Positions 63,439 to 64,000 of a DNA stretch of 64,000 nt are shown one piece after another. The first letter of the stretch is position 1, and each line of letters opens with the position of its first letter. Position numbers and translations under genes: made by a program. This DNA comes from Lachnospiraceae bacterium (GTDB lineage Bacteria > Bacillota > Clostridia > Lachnospirales > Lachnospiraceae): the NCBI GenBank assembly GCA_910574285.1, contig CAJTAL010000017.1, forward strand, positions 19,971-83,970, in the 5' to 3' direction. The notes beneath the pieces were generated by a model that saw only the letters and a program-made list of their open reading frames with translations, ran no database searches and was not told the origin of the DNA.

Positions 63439-64000
63439 AGTCTTTGATTAACAAGAATTTTTACAGATATTAGAATATAAGATATAGGATAAAGGCTGTT
63501 GCAATATACGCAGTTTACAGGATATATGGTGTCATTACAAGGATATTTACGACCATATGCCGCAAGATTGCTGTATTTGCATCGGCCTCTTTTTTGTTTG
63601 TATTTTCAGTCTATTTGCATTTCGGATTTAGATGTTGAGGATGCTTTGGCGTTTTTCGGGAATAAGATAGGAAAAATGGATAGCAGGAAAGAGATTCACT
63701 CTATGTAGATTGGAATTTCTTTTATTAATGCTGTATCAGAGGAAAGATTAGAACGAAAAAAATGATGGATAATATCTGCATTATTCTTTTTCATAAATAT
63801 TTAATCTGTTTTTGTTGCTATGTCGCAGAAGGTCGAGTATCAATGATTGAGGAATTCTGCGACACTTATGATGCGTGGATCATCCACCGAGGGTGTGTAA
63901 AATAATCTGTGTAAATCATCACAGATTATTCGACACATCCATTTTTGTATAATGGATAATGAATTCGACAATACTGTGATTAGTTGGAAAAAATTGGTAG
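63439..64000. other. Hairpin-rich end region without a clear gene
   Basis: This 562-bp AT-rich stretch contains two inverted repeats: GTCGCAGAA (63823-63831) with TTCTGCGAC (63855-63863), and the terminator-like hairpin at 63891-63940. A 69-codon frame at 63499-63708 is not convincing. The region is cut by the window edge. Confidence 0.6.
63891..63946 (+). terminator. Terminator-like hairpin
   Basis: Inner perfect stem AATAATCTGTG (63901-63911) with CACAGATTATT (63920-63930) and outer GGGTGTGT/ACACATCC pairing, then ATTTTTG. It could end transcription in either direction. Confidence 0.55.

Noticed and set aside
63499..63708. 69-codon frame near the end
   Set aside because: No ribosome site, no recognised features and AT-rich surroundings; probably not a gene.

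Overview
The window is a 64 kb chromosomal stretch from a Gram-positive anaerobe, most likely a Lachnospiraceae (Clostridium cluster XIVa) species. The signs are a single-chain 1255-residue FGAM synthase, a threonyl-tRNA synthetase behind a T-box leader, WalR-like boxes and Gram-positive-type LexA boxes, SleB/YkuD cell-wall enzymes, strong AGGAGG ribosome sites, and a TudS-like/ECF transporter pair of the CD3072/CD3073 type. No phage, integrase, transposase, CRISPR array or rRNA is visible. The species assignment is inference.

Layout. 1-5.2 kb: a truncated transglutaminase-like surface protein, a SleB-type cell-wall hydrolase, glycogen branching enzyme (minus strand) and a TetR regulator. 5.2-10.8 kb: an apparently SOS-controlled DNA-repair operon (radical SAM protein, DUF4130-type partner, RecB-nuclease/Fe-S helicase fusion, DUF1461 membrane protein) whose promoter carries two LexA boxes. 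10.9-14.7 kb: purL. 14.8-20.6 kb: a cyclic-di-GMP and phosphorelay locus (PilZ protein, hybrid histidine kinase, REC-HD-GYP-GGDEF response regulator, separate Hpt protein), bracketed by two inverted copies of a ~95-bp structured repeat. 21-22.8 kb: gdhA with a long leader, then tRNA-Met and tRNA-Val on the minus strand. 22.8-29.2 kb: aroC, an L,D-transpeptidase, tgt, yajC and an ABC-F ATPase. 29.4-38.8 kb: patatin-like protein, leuB-ilvD-ilvB, serC-serA and a cell-wall-binding polysaccharide deacetylase. 38.9-46 kb: prs (minus), then DUF512 radical SAM protein, der, plsY, gpsA and a secreted repeat protein. 46-49.5 kb: metallophosphoesterase, DUF2804 protein and a QueG-like Fe-S protein. 49.5-52.3 kb: T-box, thrS and a DUF3842 protein. 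52.5-59 kb: larB followed by a nickel/peptide-type ABC transporter with a fused double ATPase. 59-62.8 kb: TudS-like desulfidase plus a complete ECF transporter (S, A1, A2, T). 63-64 kb: a small membrane-anchored protein and a hairpin-rich end.

How the parts work together. The 5.2-9.9 kb operon looks like a damage-inducible repair unit that combines base processing with unwinding and cutting. The 14.8-20.6 kb locus can sense a signal outside the cell, relay phosphate through Hpt, and make, break and read cyclic-di-GMP. The larB/ABC genes suggest nickel uptake for the nickel-pincer cofactor. The TudS/ECF genes suggest import and desulfuration of a sulfur-bearing small molecule. A recurring structural oddity is that four operon junctions (47.4, 56.8, 58.0 and 59.0 kb) carry short tandem duplications that start at or just after the stop codon of the upstream gene.
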